A stretch of DNA of 64,000 bases from Acinetobacter boissieri (GTDB lineage: Bacteria > Pseudomonadota > Gammaproteobacteria > Pseudomonadales > Moraxellaceae): NCBI RefSeq assembly GCF_900096955.1, contig NZ_FMYL01000001.1, positions 407,131 through 471,130 of the forward strand, read 5' to 3'. Below are positions 53,556 to 63,882 of this stretch, one piece after another. The first letter of the stretch is position 1, and the number at the start of each line of letters is the position of its first letter. The notes under the pieces were generated by a model. The model was not told the DNA's origin, did no database searches, and worked only from the letters and a program-made list of their open reading frames with translations. A program made the translations under genes and the position numbers.

Positions 53556-56500
53556 TTAATCAATCACACCACTAATACCAACACGGAACAACGGTGAGCC
53601 TGTGTTACCACCAGCCACACCACCTGTCATAGACCAACGACCATTATCAGCAGTGCGTCTGAGTGTTGCACCCACTGCACCTTGGTTATTGTAGTAAGAT
53701 GCACCTGCTGCATACGTCCATTTACCTGGTACAAATGGCGCTTGTTCAAGCGCAGCTGAAGCTGCAATACCTGCAGATAATTTATCTTCAAGTTTGTTTA
53801 TACGGTTATTCGTATATGTGAAAGCTTGATTTAAATTATTTTCAACATTACCTACACGGTTATCTACTGCTGTCAGTGCATCACCTAAATTATTGTAAGC
53901 ACTGCCTGCAACGCTATAGCTTGGTGCAGTGACTTGACCATTACTGTCTACAGTTGAGCCTCCACCAAGGTAACTTGCAAGATTACTATTCGCTGTATAC
54001 AACTGACCTGCATTGACTGCATCAGTAGAACTTGCAGCCACTGTACCCGATGCAACGTTAGTCACTTTTTGGCTACCTGCATTAATGCCTGTGTTGCCTA
54101 CAGATACACTACCCACATTTAATTGATCTGTTTTTACACTGCTTACATTTAGGTTATCTGCTGTTGCTACTTGATAATTGGTACTGCCGTCAGTATTTTT
54201 ACTACTGGTCACCACAACATTATTGCCAGAACTAACAGTAGATTTAGCCTGTGTTGCTGCACTGTTTACACTTGCAATCGCATCGTTAATGGTGTTTTTA
54301 CCTGTACCACCAATATTACTGGTACTGACGGTACCATCAGCATTGACTGTTGCATTACCACCAACAACATTCGCCACACTATTAGATACACCTGCAAGTT
54401 GGCCGCCATTGACAGCATCTTTAGAACCCGTGGCTACAGCACCATTGGCAACATTGGTAATAGTTGTGCCATTGCTACCACCACCTAAAGTGATCTTGTC
54501 TTTATTCACTGAACCATCTGCATTTTTATCATACTGCACTGCATTACTGGTTAAGTTACTTACATTACTTGCAACACCACTGATTGCTGTATCAAGTTGT
54601 CCTTTATTTACTGCATCTGTAGAAGCTGTACCTGCAGCTACACCTGTAATTTGTGTACCTGCGGCATTAATACCACTCGTAGTGACACTCGGGCCATTTA
54701 CAATAGTTAAACCATTTGAAGTCAATGACACATTCGAGCCGACTTGAACACCGCTGTTATTCACAACTGTATTCCCTGCCGTTAGGCTATCTGCAACCAA
54801 GTCTTTTGCAGTAGAGACTTGATAATTCGTGCTGCCATCACTGTTTGTTGTCGGATCTATCGTTACATTTTGCCCAGCAGAAACACTTGTTTTCGCTTTA
54901 ACCGCTGAACCACCTGCATTTTGTACAGCAGTATCTAAAGCACCTAATGCACCTGCAAGTGTATTTGATGTTGTCCCGCCCACGTTATAGGTTGGATTAC
55001 TAATTGAACCATCACCATTAACGGTTGCACCTGCACCTAAAATATTGGCAACAGAGGCTGTACCTGCATCGACTTTATTATCTACCGTTTTAAGCTGTGC
55101 TACATTCACTGCATCACTATTGGCTGTACCTGCTGCAACACCTGTAATTTGACGGTATATATTATTTTCTGCATCACCCACAGCAACTGCACCTGTGGTT
55201 GATGTAGTAGCTGCTATTGCACTTGCATCAGCAGTTGATGCTTTTGCTGGTACAAAACCTGCAACCTTTTCAGCAGTACGAGCAGCTGAACCTGTTCCTA
55301 GCACCACCGAGCCGGCTGTAGTTTTAGTCACATTATTACCAACAACAAAGGTATTATCTGTGGATACAGTATTGTTATTACCCAGTACATAACTTTCGTT
55401 ACCACTGACTGTACTTGGGTCACCAAATGCACCTGAGTTGTTACCAGATACATTATTTCCTGTACCAATACTAATAGATTGTGTCCCTGATGCTGTTGCG
55501 CCATCACCAATCGCTACAGATGATGCGCCACTTACGTTAGAGCCATTACCAATCACAACAGAATTAGTAGCTGTACTGTTGGCTAAAGTATTGTGCCCAA
55601 GTGCAATCGTACTATTTGCACCATCGGCCACAATAGCATTCACCCCCATCGCTGTAGATGCTACACCACCCGCACTTGAGTCATCTGTAGAGCCAAGAGA
55701 GCCTTTTGTACTGTCTCCATTGGTATGTGAGTATTTTACTCCTTCTGTATTCATTTTCTGAACAGTCTGAGCAATCGATAAACGATCAGTTGTTTCTTGT
55801 CCATTTTTGTCATACGTCAAAAAGAGTGACTCAGTATTACTATTATTGACACTATGATTTACAACTTGGTCTGCAATATTCACACTATTACCAGCACCAT
55901 CTGTCACATTGGTAATATTATTTTTAATCACTGCATCTAGTTGACTTTTATTTACTGCATCTTGAGCATCTGTTGCATCTGCAACATTGGTCACTTTTGT
56001 TCCTGCAGCATTAATTCCAGAAGTCGTAATACTTGGCCCATTTAAAATGGTTAATCCAGTATTTCCAATAGATGTATTGCCTGCAGTCACGCTGTCAAAG
56101 CTGGCATTTTTATCAATACCTACCAGTAAGTTACCCGCACTGTCTGTGCTGGTCTTCACGTTCGCTGTGCTGTATTCGCTGTCCGCTTTGCTTCCCGTGC
56201 CTTTAATGGTCAGCGTTTCTCCTAACTTCTTGCTGACCGTGTCACCACTGTTCGCTGCAAAGTTTAAGCCGGCATTGGTTAGACTATTACTCACCGCATC
56301 TAACTGACCTTTGGTCGTTGCATCACTGGCATTAACACCATCTTTTACGTTACTGATGGTTGTACCTGCTGCATTCACCCCGTCTTTCGTCACACTTGGG
56401 CCGTCTTTAATACTAAAGCCGTTAGCACCATAATTAGTTTGGGCTGTGGTGTTCCCGTTGCTATCCACGGCTGTCACAGTGTTACCCGCTGCAGTGGTAT

Positions 56501-59500
56501 TGGTGCTGTTGCCTGCACTGTCTTTGATCGTGTTACCTGCCGCAGTGGTATTGGTAGTGTTGCCTGCACTGTCTTTCAGATTTGTGCCATCGAGGCCATA
56601 GTTGGCTGTGGTATTCCCATCTTTTGAGGTGATGCTTGTGCCTGAACCTGTCAAACTCGCCACATTCCCAGCAGCATCTGTTGTGGTCACACCTGCATTG
56701 TTCAGCACAGTATTGCCCGCAGTCACGCTGTCAAAGCTGGCATTTTTATCAATACCTACCAGTAAGTTACCCGCACTGTCTGTGCTGGTCTTCACGTTCG
56801 CTGTGCTGTATTCGCTGTCCGCTTTGCTTCCCGTGCCTTTAATGGTCAGCGTTTCTCCTAACTTCTTGCTGACCGTGTCACCACTGTTCGCTGCAAAGTT
56901 TAAGCCGGCATTGGTTAGACTATTACTCACCGCATCTAACTGACCTTTGGTCGTTGCATCACTGGCATTAACACCATCTTTTACGTTACTGATGGTTGTA
57001 CCTGCTGCATTCACCCCGTCTTTCGTCACACTTGGGCCACCACTAATGGTTAAACCATCATTGTTGATCGTGCTGTTACCTGCTTTCACACTGCCATCAC
57101 TGCCCAAGTCCACAGCTTTGGCCAATTGAACTGTCAAACCGTCTGTGCCATTGCTCACCACACCAATGTTGCCATTAGTGAGTTTACCTGTATCTGTCAC
57201 ACCACCCTTAATACTTAACGTCTCACCCAACTTACGTGCAACATTATTGCCACTGTCTGCCGCAAAGCTTAAGCCTGCATTGGTCAAACTGTTGCTAACA
57301 TTATCTGAGGCCGTTTTGAGTTGGTCTTCTGTGGCTGCTCTACCTGTTGTCGCTGTACCATCCCAATTGGTGTTAGTTAAACCAGTAACGGTCCCTGCCG
57401 TCCCATCAATCACTACAGGTTTAGATCCCGTACCTGAACCCACCGTCACTTTATTGGCCAAATTATAAACTACTTGATTGTCGCTGTTCGACGCCACCAA
57501 GTTACCATCGGTATTGGTGAAGTTAACTGTTTCACCCAACTTCACGTTGTCTGAATTGGCACCATTGGCTGTAATATTAAAACCACTGTTGGTTAGATTT
57601 GTTGCAACCGTATTTAACTGACTGCCATTAATCGCATCTTTAGATGTTGCAGAGATCGTTCCATCTGCAACATTAGTGATTTTCATATCAGCGGCATTCA
57701 CACCTGTTGTGGTGACGCTTGGACCACCACTAATGGTTAGACCATCTAAAGTAATCTGTGTTGCACTTAAACCATCAGAAAAAGTTGTTCCTGTTGCATT
57801 ACTTATTGATTTATTACCATTAGTATCTGTTATCGTTGTTCTAACTGGACCATAAACTGCAGTATTTCCTGCTGCATCTTTTACTGTCAGACCATTGGTG
57901 TTTAATACAGTATTACCTGTTGTGACACTATCAAGATTGATATTTTTTGCAAGATTATAAACCACTTGGTTGTCGCTGTTCGACGCCACCAAATTACCAT
58001 CAGTATTAGTAAAGTTAACCGTTTCACCCAGCTTCACGTTGTCTGAATTGGCACCATTGGCTGTAATATTAAAACCACTGTTAGTTAGATTCGTTGCAAC
58101 CGTATTTAACTGACTGCCATTAATCGCATCTTTAGATGTTGCAGAGATCGTTCCATCTGCAACATTAGTGACTTTCATGTTCGCTGCGTTTATGCCTGTT
58201 GTGGTGACGCTTGGACCACCACTAATGGTTAAACCATCATTGTTGATCGTGCTGTTACCTGCTTTCACACTGCCATCACTGCCCAAGTCCACAGCTTTGG
58301 CCAATTGAACGGTCAAACCATCTGTGCCATTGCTGACCACACCAATGTTGTTACTGGTTAGCTTACTGCTGTCGGTCACACCACCTTTAATACTTAACGT
58401 ATCACCGAGTTTACGTGCAACATTACTCCCACTGTCTGCTGCGAAACTAAGGCCCTTACTCGTTAATGTACTACTCAAGCTATCGGAAGCACTTTTAAGT
58501 TGATCTTCTGTAGCTGCTCGACCTGTTGTCGCTGTACCGTTCCATGTAGTGTTAGTTAAACCGGTAACGGTCCCTGCCGTCCCATCAATCACTACAGGTT
58601 TAGATCCTGTGCCTGAACCCACCGTCACTTTATTGGCTAAATTATAAACTACTTGATTGTCGCTGTTAGATGCCACCAAGTTACCATCGGTATTGGTGAA
58701 GTTAACTGTTTCACCCAACTTCACGTTGTCTGAATTGGCACCATTGGCTGTAATATTAAAACCACTGTTGGTTAGATTCGTTGCAACCGTATTTAACTGA
58801 CTGCCATTAATCGCATCTTTAGATGTCGCAGAGATCGTTCCATCTGCAACATTAGTGACTTTCATGTTCGCTGCGTTTATGCCTGTTGTGGTGACGCTTG
58901 GACCACCACTAATGGTTAAACCGGTATTATTCAGCGTGCTATTGCCTGCTTTCACACTGCCATCACTACCCAAGTCTACCGCTTTGGCCAATTGAACAGT
59001 CAAACCATCTGAACCGTTGCTCACCACACCAATGTTGTTACTGGTTAGCTTACTGCTGTCGGTCACACCACCTTTGATACTTATAGTTTGACCTAATTTA
59101 CGGGCAACATTTGTTCCTGTATCGGCAGAAAAAGTGATTGGCTTAATAATGTCTGTAGATAATGCTGATAATGCAGTTCCAACATTATTTGCAGTTGTTG
59201 TTGTACCGTCTACTCTACTAATTGTATAGGTAGGTGCACTAACAGTACCATCAGAAGTGTTTAATGCAGATCCACCGCCTAAAGCACTTGCGGTACTTTT
59301 AGCAACATTATCAGTATACGTTTTTGTCAACTTCAACTGTGCGATATTAACTGCATCTGTATCTGCAGTTCCTGCAGCCAAACCATTAATTTGACGTGTA
59401 ACAGTTGATCCATTACCAACAGCAACTGCTGCATTGGTTGATTTCCACACACCTGTATTTGTAGTTGAGCCTGTACCTGTAATTGGATCATAACCCGCCA

Positions 59501-60446
59501 CACCAGACGCTGTCGATGCGTTAGAGTCTGAACCAATAGCAACACCTCCAGCTTGAGATGCTGTGGAGTTAATTCCAAGCGCTGTTGCATTCGCAGCAGC
59601 ACTTGTATTTGCACCAATTGCTGTTGCACCTGCACCTGTAGCTTCGGCACCAGCGCCACTTGAACTACCTGAACCAATAGCTGTTGAATTTACACCAGAA
59701 GATAGAGAGTTAATCCCTATAGCCACTGAACCACTATTTGATGCACTAGACACTGCACCAATTGCTAAAGCCCCTTGGCCGCCAGCATTTGCTGTTGTAC
59801 CTAATGCAACCGATGCATCACCAACTGCATTAGCAGCCATACCAAAGGCGCTTGAAAAAACACCAACAGCTTTAGCTGCAACTCCAACAACAACAGCTCC
59901 TCCTCCCGTTGCAGTTGTTTCAGGATATCCTGAGGGTAAATCTATACCTGTAATTGTTTTATAAACACTATTTGAAGAAGATCTGACTTTATCAATATCA
60001 TCTCCACCAATCGCTATACTTGAGTTACCGTTGGCATTGACATTATTACCAAGAGCAACTGACTGATCACCTCTAGCTACAGCAACGCTACCTATTGCAA
60101 CCGACTGAGAATTACCAGAGCTTGCAGTAGAGCTATTATCTCCTATAGCCACAGAACGCGATGATCCTGCTGTTGTTGAGGCACAACCAATCGCTATATT
60201 ATTTGTATTTGAGCCACTGTTTGCCTGTGTACCACAGTTTGCAGTTGTACCTGAAATAGCTGTCCCACTTCCAGTTCCACCACCTGTATTAACTTCTGCA
60301 TTTATAGAAGATGAAAATGTCAATAAAGCCACAGATGTAGCGACAAGTGCTGTTCGTGCTGACTTTTTCTTAGACTTACCTAATTCTGATACAACAACCC
60401 AACTATTTAGTGTTGCATTCCAAACTATTTTATAAACTTTATTCAT
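53556..60446 (-). CDS. ata: Trimeric autotransporter adhesin (Ata/AtaA-like)
   Basis: A 2296-residue type Vc autotransporter. N-terminus MNKVYKIVWNATLNSWVVV is the ESPR extended signal, cleaved near residue 50 (SINA). An N-terminal YadA-like head follows with many SxAIGxxS repeats (about 80–310). The stalk is made of recurring modules (for example SGGPSVTTTG..NAANMKVTNVADG, GFNITANGANSDNVKLGETVN, AGTTISNVKDGVNASDATTKGQLDAV). A second head (about 1580–1700) precedes the C-terminal stalk and a YadA anchor (about 2200–2296) ending FRVGISGVID. It probably mediates adhesion to surfaces, matrix or other cells. Confidence 0.93.
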   Translation of the reverse strand: MNKVYKIVWNATLNSWVVVSELGKSKKKSARTALVATSVALLTFSSSINAEVNTGGGTGSGTAISGTTANCGTQANSGSNTNNIAIGCASTTAGSSRSVAIGDNSSTASSGNSQSVAIGSVAVARGDQSVALGNNVNANGNSSIAIGGDDIDKVRSSSNSVYKTITGIDLPSGYPETTATGGGAVVVGVAAKAVGVFSSAFGMAANAVGDASVALGTTANAGGQGALAIGAVSSASNSGSVAIGINSLSSGVNSTAIGSGSSSGAGAEATGAGATAIGANTSAAANATALGINSTASQAGGVAIGSDSNASTASGVAGYDPITGTGSTTNTGVWKSTNAAVAVGNGSTVTRQINGLAAGTADTDAVNIAQLKLTKTYTDNVAKSTASALGGGSALNTSDGTVSAPTYTISRVDGTTTTANNVGTALSALSTDIIKPITFSADTGTNVARKLGQTISIKGGVTDSSKLTSNNIGVVSNGSDGLTVQLAKAVDLGSDGSVKAGNSTLNNTGLTISGGPSVTTTGINAANMKVTNVADGTISATSKDAINGSQLNTVATNLTNSGFNITANGANSDNVKLGETVNFTNTDGNLVASNSDNQVVYNLANKVTVGSGTGSKPVVIDGTAGTVTGLTNTTWNGTATTGRAATEDQLKSASDSLSSTLTSKGLSFAADSGSNVARKLGDTLSIKGGVTDSSKLTSNNIGVVSNGTDGLTVQLAKAVDLGSDGSVKAGNSTINNDGLTISGGPSVTTTGINAANMKVTNVADGTISATSKDAINGSQLNTVATNLTNSGFNITANGANSDNVKLGETVNFTNTDGNLVASNSDNQVVYNLAKNINLDSVTTGNTVLNTNGLTVKDAAGNTAVYGPVRTTITDTNGNKSISNATGTTFSDGLSATQITLDGLTISGGPSVTTTGVNAADMKITNVADGTISATSKDAINGSQLNTVATNLTNSGFNITANGANSDNVKLGETVNFTNTDGNLVASNSDNQVVYNLANKVTVGSGTGSKPVVIDGTAGTVTGLTNTNWDGTATTGRAATEDQLKTASDNVSNSLTNAGLSFAADSGNNVARKLGETLSIKGGVTDTGKLTNGNIGVVSNGTDGLTVQLAKAVDLGSDGSVKAGNSTINNDGLTISGGPSVTKDGVNAAGTTISNVKDGVNASDATTKGQLDAVSNSLTNAGLNFAANSGDTVSKKLGETLTIKGTGSKADSEYSTANVKTSTDSAGNLLVGIDKNASFDSVTAGNTVLNNAGVTTTDAAGNVASLTGSGTSITSKDGNTTANYGLDGTNLKDSAGNTTNTTAAGNTIKDSAGNSTNTTAAGNTVTAVDSNGNTTAQTNYGANGFSIKDGPSVTKDGVNAAGTTISNVKDGVNASDATTKGQLDAVSNSLTNAGLNFAANSGDTVSKKLGETLTIKGTGSKADSEYSTANVKTSTDSAGNLLVGIDKNASFDSVTAGNTSIGNTGLTILNGPSITTSGINAAGTKVTNVADATDAQDAVNKSQLDAVIKNNITNVTDGAGNSVNIADQVVNHSVNNSNTESLFLTYDKNGQETTDRLSIAQTVQKMNTEGVKYSHTNGDSTKGSLGSTDDSSAGGVASTAMGVNAIVADGANSTIALGHNTLANSTATNSVVIGNGSNVSGASSVAIGDGATASGTQSISIGTGNNVSGNNSGAFGDPSTVSGNESYVLGNNNTVSTDNTFVVGNNVTKTTAGSVVLGTGSAARTAEKVAGFVPAKASTADASAIAATTSTTGAVAVGDAENNIYRQITGVAAGTANSDAVNVAQLKTVDNKVDAGTASVANILGAGATVNGDGSISNPTYNVGGTTSNTLAGALGALDTAVQNAGGSAVKAKTSVSAGQNVTIDPTTNSDGSTNYQVSTAKDLVADSLTAGNTVVNNSGVQVGSNVSLTSNGLTIVNGPSVTTSGINAAGTQITGVAAGTASTDAVNKGQLDTAISGVASNVSNLTSNAVQYDKNADGSVNKDKITLGGGSNGTTITNVANGAVATGSKDAVNGGQLAGVSNSVANVVGGNATVNADGTVSTSNIGGTGKNTINDAIASVNSAATQAKSTVSSGNNVVVTSSKNTDGSTNYQVATADNLNVSSVKTDQLNVGSVSVGNTGINAGSQKVTNVASGTVAASSTDAVNAGQLYTANSNLASYLGGGSTVDSNGQVTAPSYSVAGSAYNNLGDALTAVDNRVGNVENNLNQAFTYTNNRINKLEDKLSAGIAASAALEQAPFVPGKWTYAAGASYYNNQGAVGATLRRTADNGRWSMTGGVAGGNTGSPLFRVGISGVID
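56083..56402. repeat. 320-bp identical repeat in ata, copy 1
   Basis: Identical base for base with 56719–57038, 636 bp (212 codons) apart and in frame. It encodes stalk text around GETLTIKGTGSKADSEYSTANV and the AGTTISNVKDGVN neck. Confidence 0.9.
56719..57038. repeat. 320-bp identical repeat in ata, copy 2
   Basis: Second copy of the repeat at 56083–56402 with no mismatches that I can see. The flanking stalk modules differ. Confidence 0.9.
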
Positions 60447-60735
60447 GTTTTGAACCCTACCAGTAATCTAATTAACATAATTACAACGCAATATGGTATA
60501 ACTACTTATTCTTAATAAAAAAACACACTCTTGTACATAATAAATATCATTTAATTAAACACAAATATAAAAATATTATTAAATGTAAAGTAAAACTCAT
60601 TTTGGGCGTCAAAAATAGCACATATTTTTATAAAATTATCTTTGTATACAAACGAGCATGATTTGCTTTAAAAGTTATATTGTAAAATCTCATAATGTTA
60701 TAATTAGAGATAGCCAAATCATACGGACCGACGTT

Positions 60736-61704
60736 TTGAATATTTTATTTGCTGGAACGCCTGAGTTTGCAGCCATTGCACTTAAAGCACTTATCAACAA
60801 TACATCTCACAATATTATTGCAGTTTATACGCAACCTGATCGCAAGTCAGGTAGAGGCCAAAAAGTACATTGTTCAGAAGTTAAACAATTAGCATTATTA
60901 CATAATCTGACTATTTACCAACCAAATAGTTTCAAAAAGAGTACAAATGATGGTCTTATTGCACAAAAAGAGTTATTGGAATTAGATATTGATGTAATGG
61001 TCGTCGCTGCATATGGACTCATTCTGCCACAAGAAGTTTTAGATGCGCCTAAGTATGGTTGTTTAAATATTCATGGCTCATTACTACCACGTTGGAGAGG
61101 TGCAGCTCCTATTCAAAGAGCCGTAGCAGCGCAAGATAACGAGACAGGCATCACCATTATGAAAATGGATCTCGGCCTAGATACAGGCGATATGCTACTC
61201 AAAACATCTTGTCCAATTACAGTACAAGATACATCAACCTCACTTTACGAAAAACTCGCACTACAAGGCGCAGCTGCTATTTGTCAGGTTCTTGAAACAG
61301 AACAAACTTTATTCGATTATTTACAAAATAGACAAGTACAGAAAGAGTCCGATGCAACATATGCTCATAAACTGGTAAAAGCAGAAGCAAAAATTGACTG
61401 GCAGCTCAGCGCAGCTCAAATCTGTGCCAATATTAGAGCATTCAATGCGTGGCCTATTGCATTTATTGAAACAGAACAATATAACTTACGTGTATGGTCA
61501 GCTGAGATTAGCCCAGATACTCCAACTTCAGCACATTTAGCAAGCCATGGGGAAATCTTAGAAATAAATACAGATGGTGTTTACATCTGCTGTGGTCAAA
61601 ATAGTGTGATTTGTATTACCTCTTTACAATGGCCAAATGCAAAACCATTTACTCCACAACAAATTATGCAAGCCAATAAACTACACGTTGGGCAGGTGTT
61701 ATAA
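60736..61704 (+). CDS. fmt: Methionyl-tRNA formyltransferase
   Basis: About 322 residues. It formylates initiator Met-tRNA. Signature segments: NILFAGTPEFAAIAL at the start, NIHGSLLPRWRGAAPIQRA, and LDTGDMLL. The family N-terminus (usually M-x-I-x-FAGTPEF) aligns with a TTG codon at 60736, which I choose; an in-frame ATG at 60658 would add 26 unrelated residues. Its TAA shares a base with the ATG of rsmB, so the two are coupled. Confidence 0.93.
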   Translation: MNILFAGTPEFAAIALKALINNTSHNIIAVYTQPDRKSGRGQKVHCSEVKQLALLHNLTIYQPNSFKKSTNDGLIAQKELLELDIDVMVVAAYGLILPQEVLDAPKYGCLNIHGSLLPRWRGAAPIQRAVAAQDNETGITIMKMDLGLDTGDMLLKTSCPITVQDTSTSLYEKLALQGAAAICQVLETEQTLFDYLQNRQVQKESDATYAHKLVKAEAKIDWQLSAAQICANIRAFNAWPIAFIETEQYNLRVWSAEISPDTPTSAHLASHGEILEINTDGVYICCGQNSVICITSLQWPNAKPFTPQQIMQANKLHVGQVL

Positions 61705-63002
61705 TGAATTACAATAAATATCAAACTCTCAATTTAAGAGCAAAAATTATTGATTTATTGGTTAAAATACAAGAAGGTGAATCATTATCAACACAACTTG
61801 ACCAATATCTCAATCAAATTCCAGATCGTGATAAAGCATTATTTCATGAACTTGCGCTTGGTACACTGCGTCAGTGGTATGCGCTTAAATCCGCTTGCTT
61901 ACCACTCATAAAGACCCCCATAGATAACAACACATTGCATGCAACACTATATTTAGGACTATATCAGCTTATATATACTCGCATTCCAGCACACGCAGCA
62001 ATTTCTGAAACAGTCAATGCCATTAAACAACTAGAACTTGGTCAATTTAGTGCGCTCGTCAATGCTATTTTAAGACAATACACTCGTGCACCAGATGAAT
62101 TAACTACTGCTGTTCAACAAGCCCATGCCTTACCAAGTTGGCTATACAAGCGACTTAAAAATAACTGGCCTGAATATTTAGATGACTTAACACAGCAGTT
62201 AAGATGCAGTAGCTCGATTACTTTGCGAATAAATCCACGTAAAATAACTCGATCAGACTATATTAAGCAATTAAAAGAACAGCAAATCAATGCGAGTTAT
62301 GGTGAACTTTCAGAACAAGCTATCTACTTAAAGAGTGCTGTATCTATTCAATCCCTGCCAGGATTCAAGGAGGGTTTTTTTTCAGTTCAAGATGAACATG
62401 CACAATTATGTGGACAAATCCTACCTAACATTGATCATAAAATTGTTATAGATGCATGTGCAGCACCTGGTGGTAAAACTACACATATATTAGAGAGATT
62501 TACACCCCAACAGCTCATTGCTGTAGATGATAGCCAATCCAGACTACTTAGAGTCACAGAAAATTTACAGCGACTACAACTTGACAAACAAAATTTTAAA
62601 ATTATTTGTGATGATGCAACGACTTGGAAAAACAACCAAGATGTAGATTTAATTATTTTAGATGCACCTTGTTCCGCTACTGGCGTAATACGCAAACATC
62701 CAGACATTAAACTACTCAGAAAACCTTCGGATATTGAAAAAACAGTTCATTTGCAACAAAGAATATTAGAGAATTTATGGCCTCAAATTAAAATAGGTGG
62801 GTACTTACTTTACATTACCTGCTCAATTTTAAAAGCAGAGAATGTAGATCAAATGGTTAATTTCTTTGAAAAAAACAAAAATGCTAAAGAAGAAAAATTA
62901 CCAAAAACTTGGGGTATCGAACAAACTTATGGACGTCAATTACTACCAATACAAAACGTAGGAGATGGATTTTATTATTGTCTTATAAAAAAAGTGGCTT
63001 AA
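61704..63002 (+). CDS. rsmB: 16S rRNA (cytosine-967-C5) methyltransferase
   Basis: A 432-residue enzyme. The N-terminal NusB-like RNA-binding domain is followed by a SAM-binding methyltransferase domain: DACAAPGGKTTHIL (SAM loop), LDAPCSATGVIRKHPDIK (catalytic Cys) and YITCSILKAEN (second Cys). fmt–rsmB order is widely conserved. Starts within TAATG at the fmt stop. Confidence 0.94.
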   Translation: MNYNKYQTLNLRAKIIDLLVKIQEGESLSTQLDQYLNQIPDRDKALFHELALGTLRQWYALKSACLPLIKTPIDNNTLHATLYLGLYQLIYTRIPAHAAISETVNAIKQLELGQFSALVNAILRQYTRAPDELTTAVQQAHALPSWLYKRLKNNWPEYLDDLTQQLRCSSSITLRINPRKITRSDYIKQLKEQQINASYGELSEQAIYLKSAVSIQSLPGFKEGFFSVQDEHAQLCGQILPNIDHKIVIDACAAPGGKTTHILERFTPQQLIAVDDSQSRLLRVTENLQRLQLDKQNFKIICDDATTWKNNQDVDLIILDAPCSATGVIRKHPDIKLLRKPSDIEKTVHLQQRILENLWPQIKIGGYLLYITCSILKAENVDQMVNFFEKNKNAKEEKLPKTWGIEQTYGRQLLPIQNVGDGFYYCLIKKVA

Positions 63003-63016
63003 TTTTAGCCACTTTT
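62990..63016. terminator. Terminator between convergent rsmB and ZIP genes
   Basis: AAAAGTGGCT/AGCCACTTTT, a 10-bp perfect stem; the loop contains the rsmB stop codon. T and A runs allow use from both sides. Confidence 0.82.
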
Positions 63017-63024
63017 ATAAGGTA

Positions 63025-63822
63025 TTAAGCAAATTTAAATGCAACTAAACTAATTGCTAAAGCACTCATACCCACAACAAGGCCATACACAGTTTCATGG
63101 CCTTTGGAATACTTTTTCGCAGTAGGTAATAACTCATCCAAAGCTAAATAAACCATAACACCAGAAATTAATCCAAAGACTATACCGTAAATTACATCAT
63201 TCAAATAAGGAGCTAAAAAGAAATAACCTATCACTGCACCTAAAGGTTCTGCTAAACCAGAGAGAAAACTTGCTCCAACGGCATACCATTTATTACGAGT
63301 TGCAATATATACAGGTAAAGCAATTGCAATTCCCTCTGGAATATTATGAATTGCAATTGCAATCGCTAAAGGTGCGCCAACAATGGGACTATCAAGAGTT
63401 GCAAAAAATGTAGCTAAACCTTCAGGTAAATTATGTGCTGTAATTGCAAACATGGTCAGTAACCCTGTTCTCATAATTTGCTGATGATTCATTTCAGATA
63501 CTGTATTTTTTTCTAAAGTATCATGTGGATTCGGCACCAATCGATCCAAAATTAACACTAAAACCATACCACTTAAAAATGCAAATGTTGCAAAGCTATA
63601 TCCTATATTTTCTGGATATACTGACGAAAAAGAAGAAATAGATTTATTAAGTATTTCAGTTAAAGATACGTAAACCATTGCACCTGCGGCAAATGCTAAA
63701 CCAAATGATAATAAGCGTGCACTTGGTTGCTTAAAAAAACAAACAATAATACCGCCGATAACTGTAGCTAGACTAGCGGCAATCGTTAACATAAATGCAA
63801 TAAATACATTATGATCAACCAT
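63025..63822 (-). CDS. zupT: ZIP-family zinc transporter, ZupT-like
   Basis: A 265-residue transporter with about eight membrane helices and a charged cytoplasmic loop (NPHDTLEKNTVSEMNHQQ). The two metal-site motifs HNLPEGLAT and HNIPEGIAI (on successive helices) are typical of ZupT. It imports zinc and possibly other divalent metals. Transcribed alone and convergent with rsmB. Confidence 0.92.
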   Translation of the reverse strand: MVDHNVFIAFMLTIAASLATVIGGIIVCFFKQPSARLLSFGLAFAAGAMVYVSLTEILNKSISSFSSVYPENIGYSFATFAFLSGMVLVLILDRLVPNPHDTLEKNTVSEMNHQQIMRTGLLTMFAITAHNLPEGLATFFATLDSPIVGAPLAIAIAIHNIPEGIAIALPVYIATRNKWYAVGASFLSGLAEPLGAVIGYFFLAPYLNDVIYGIVFGLISGVMVYLALDELLPTAKKYSKGHETVYGLVVGMSALAISLVAFKFA

Positions 63823-63882
63823 ATGGAAGAATCTCCTGAAAATAAAGTATTAAACACTTATATCAGATTTCATTTATTTTAG

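Noticed and set aside
54178..54747. 189-codon plus-strand frame opposite the adhesin gene
   Set aside because: It is an antisense shadow created by the repetitive Gly/Ser/Thr/Asn/Ala codons of the adhesin, with low-complexity Thr/Leu/Val/Pro product. The same applies to the other plus-strand frames between 54 and 60 kb.
56083..57038. Insertion-sequence-like duplication
   Set aside because: No inverted ends or transposase; the repeat is in-frame stalk coding sequence.
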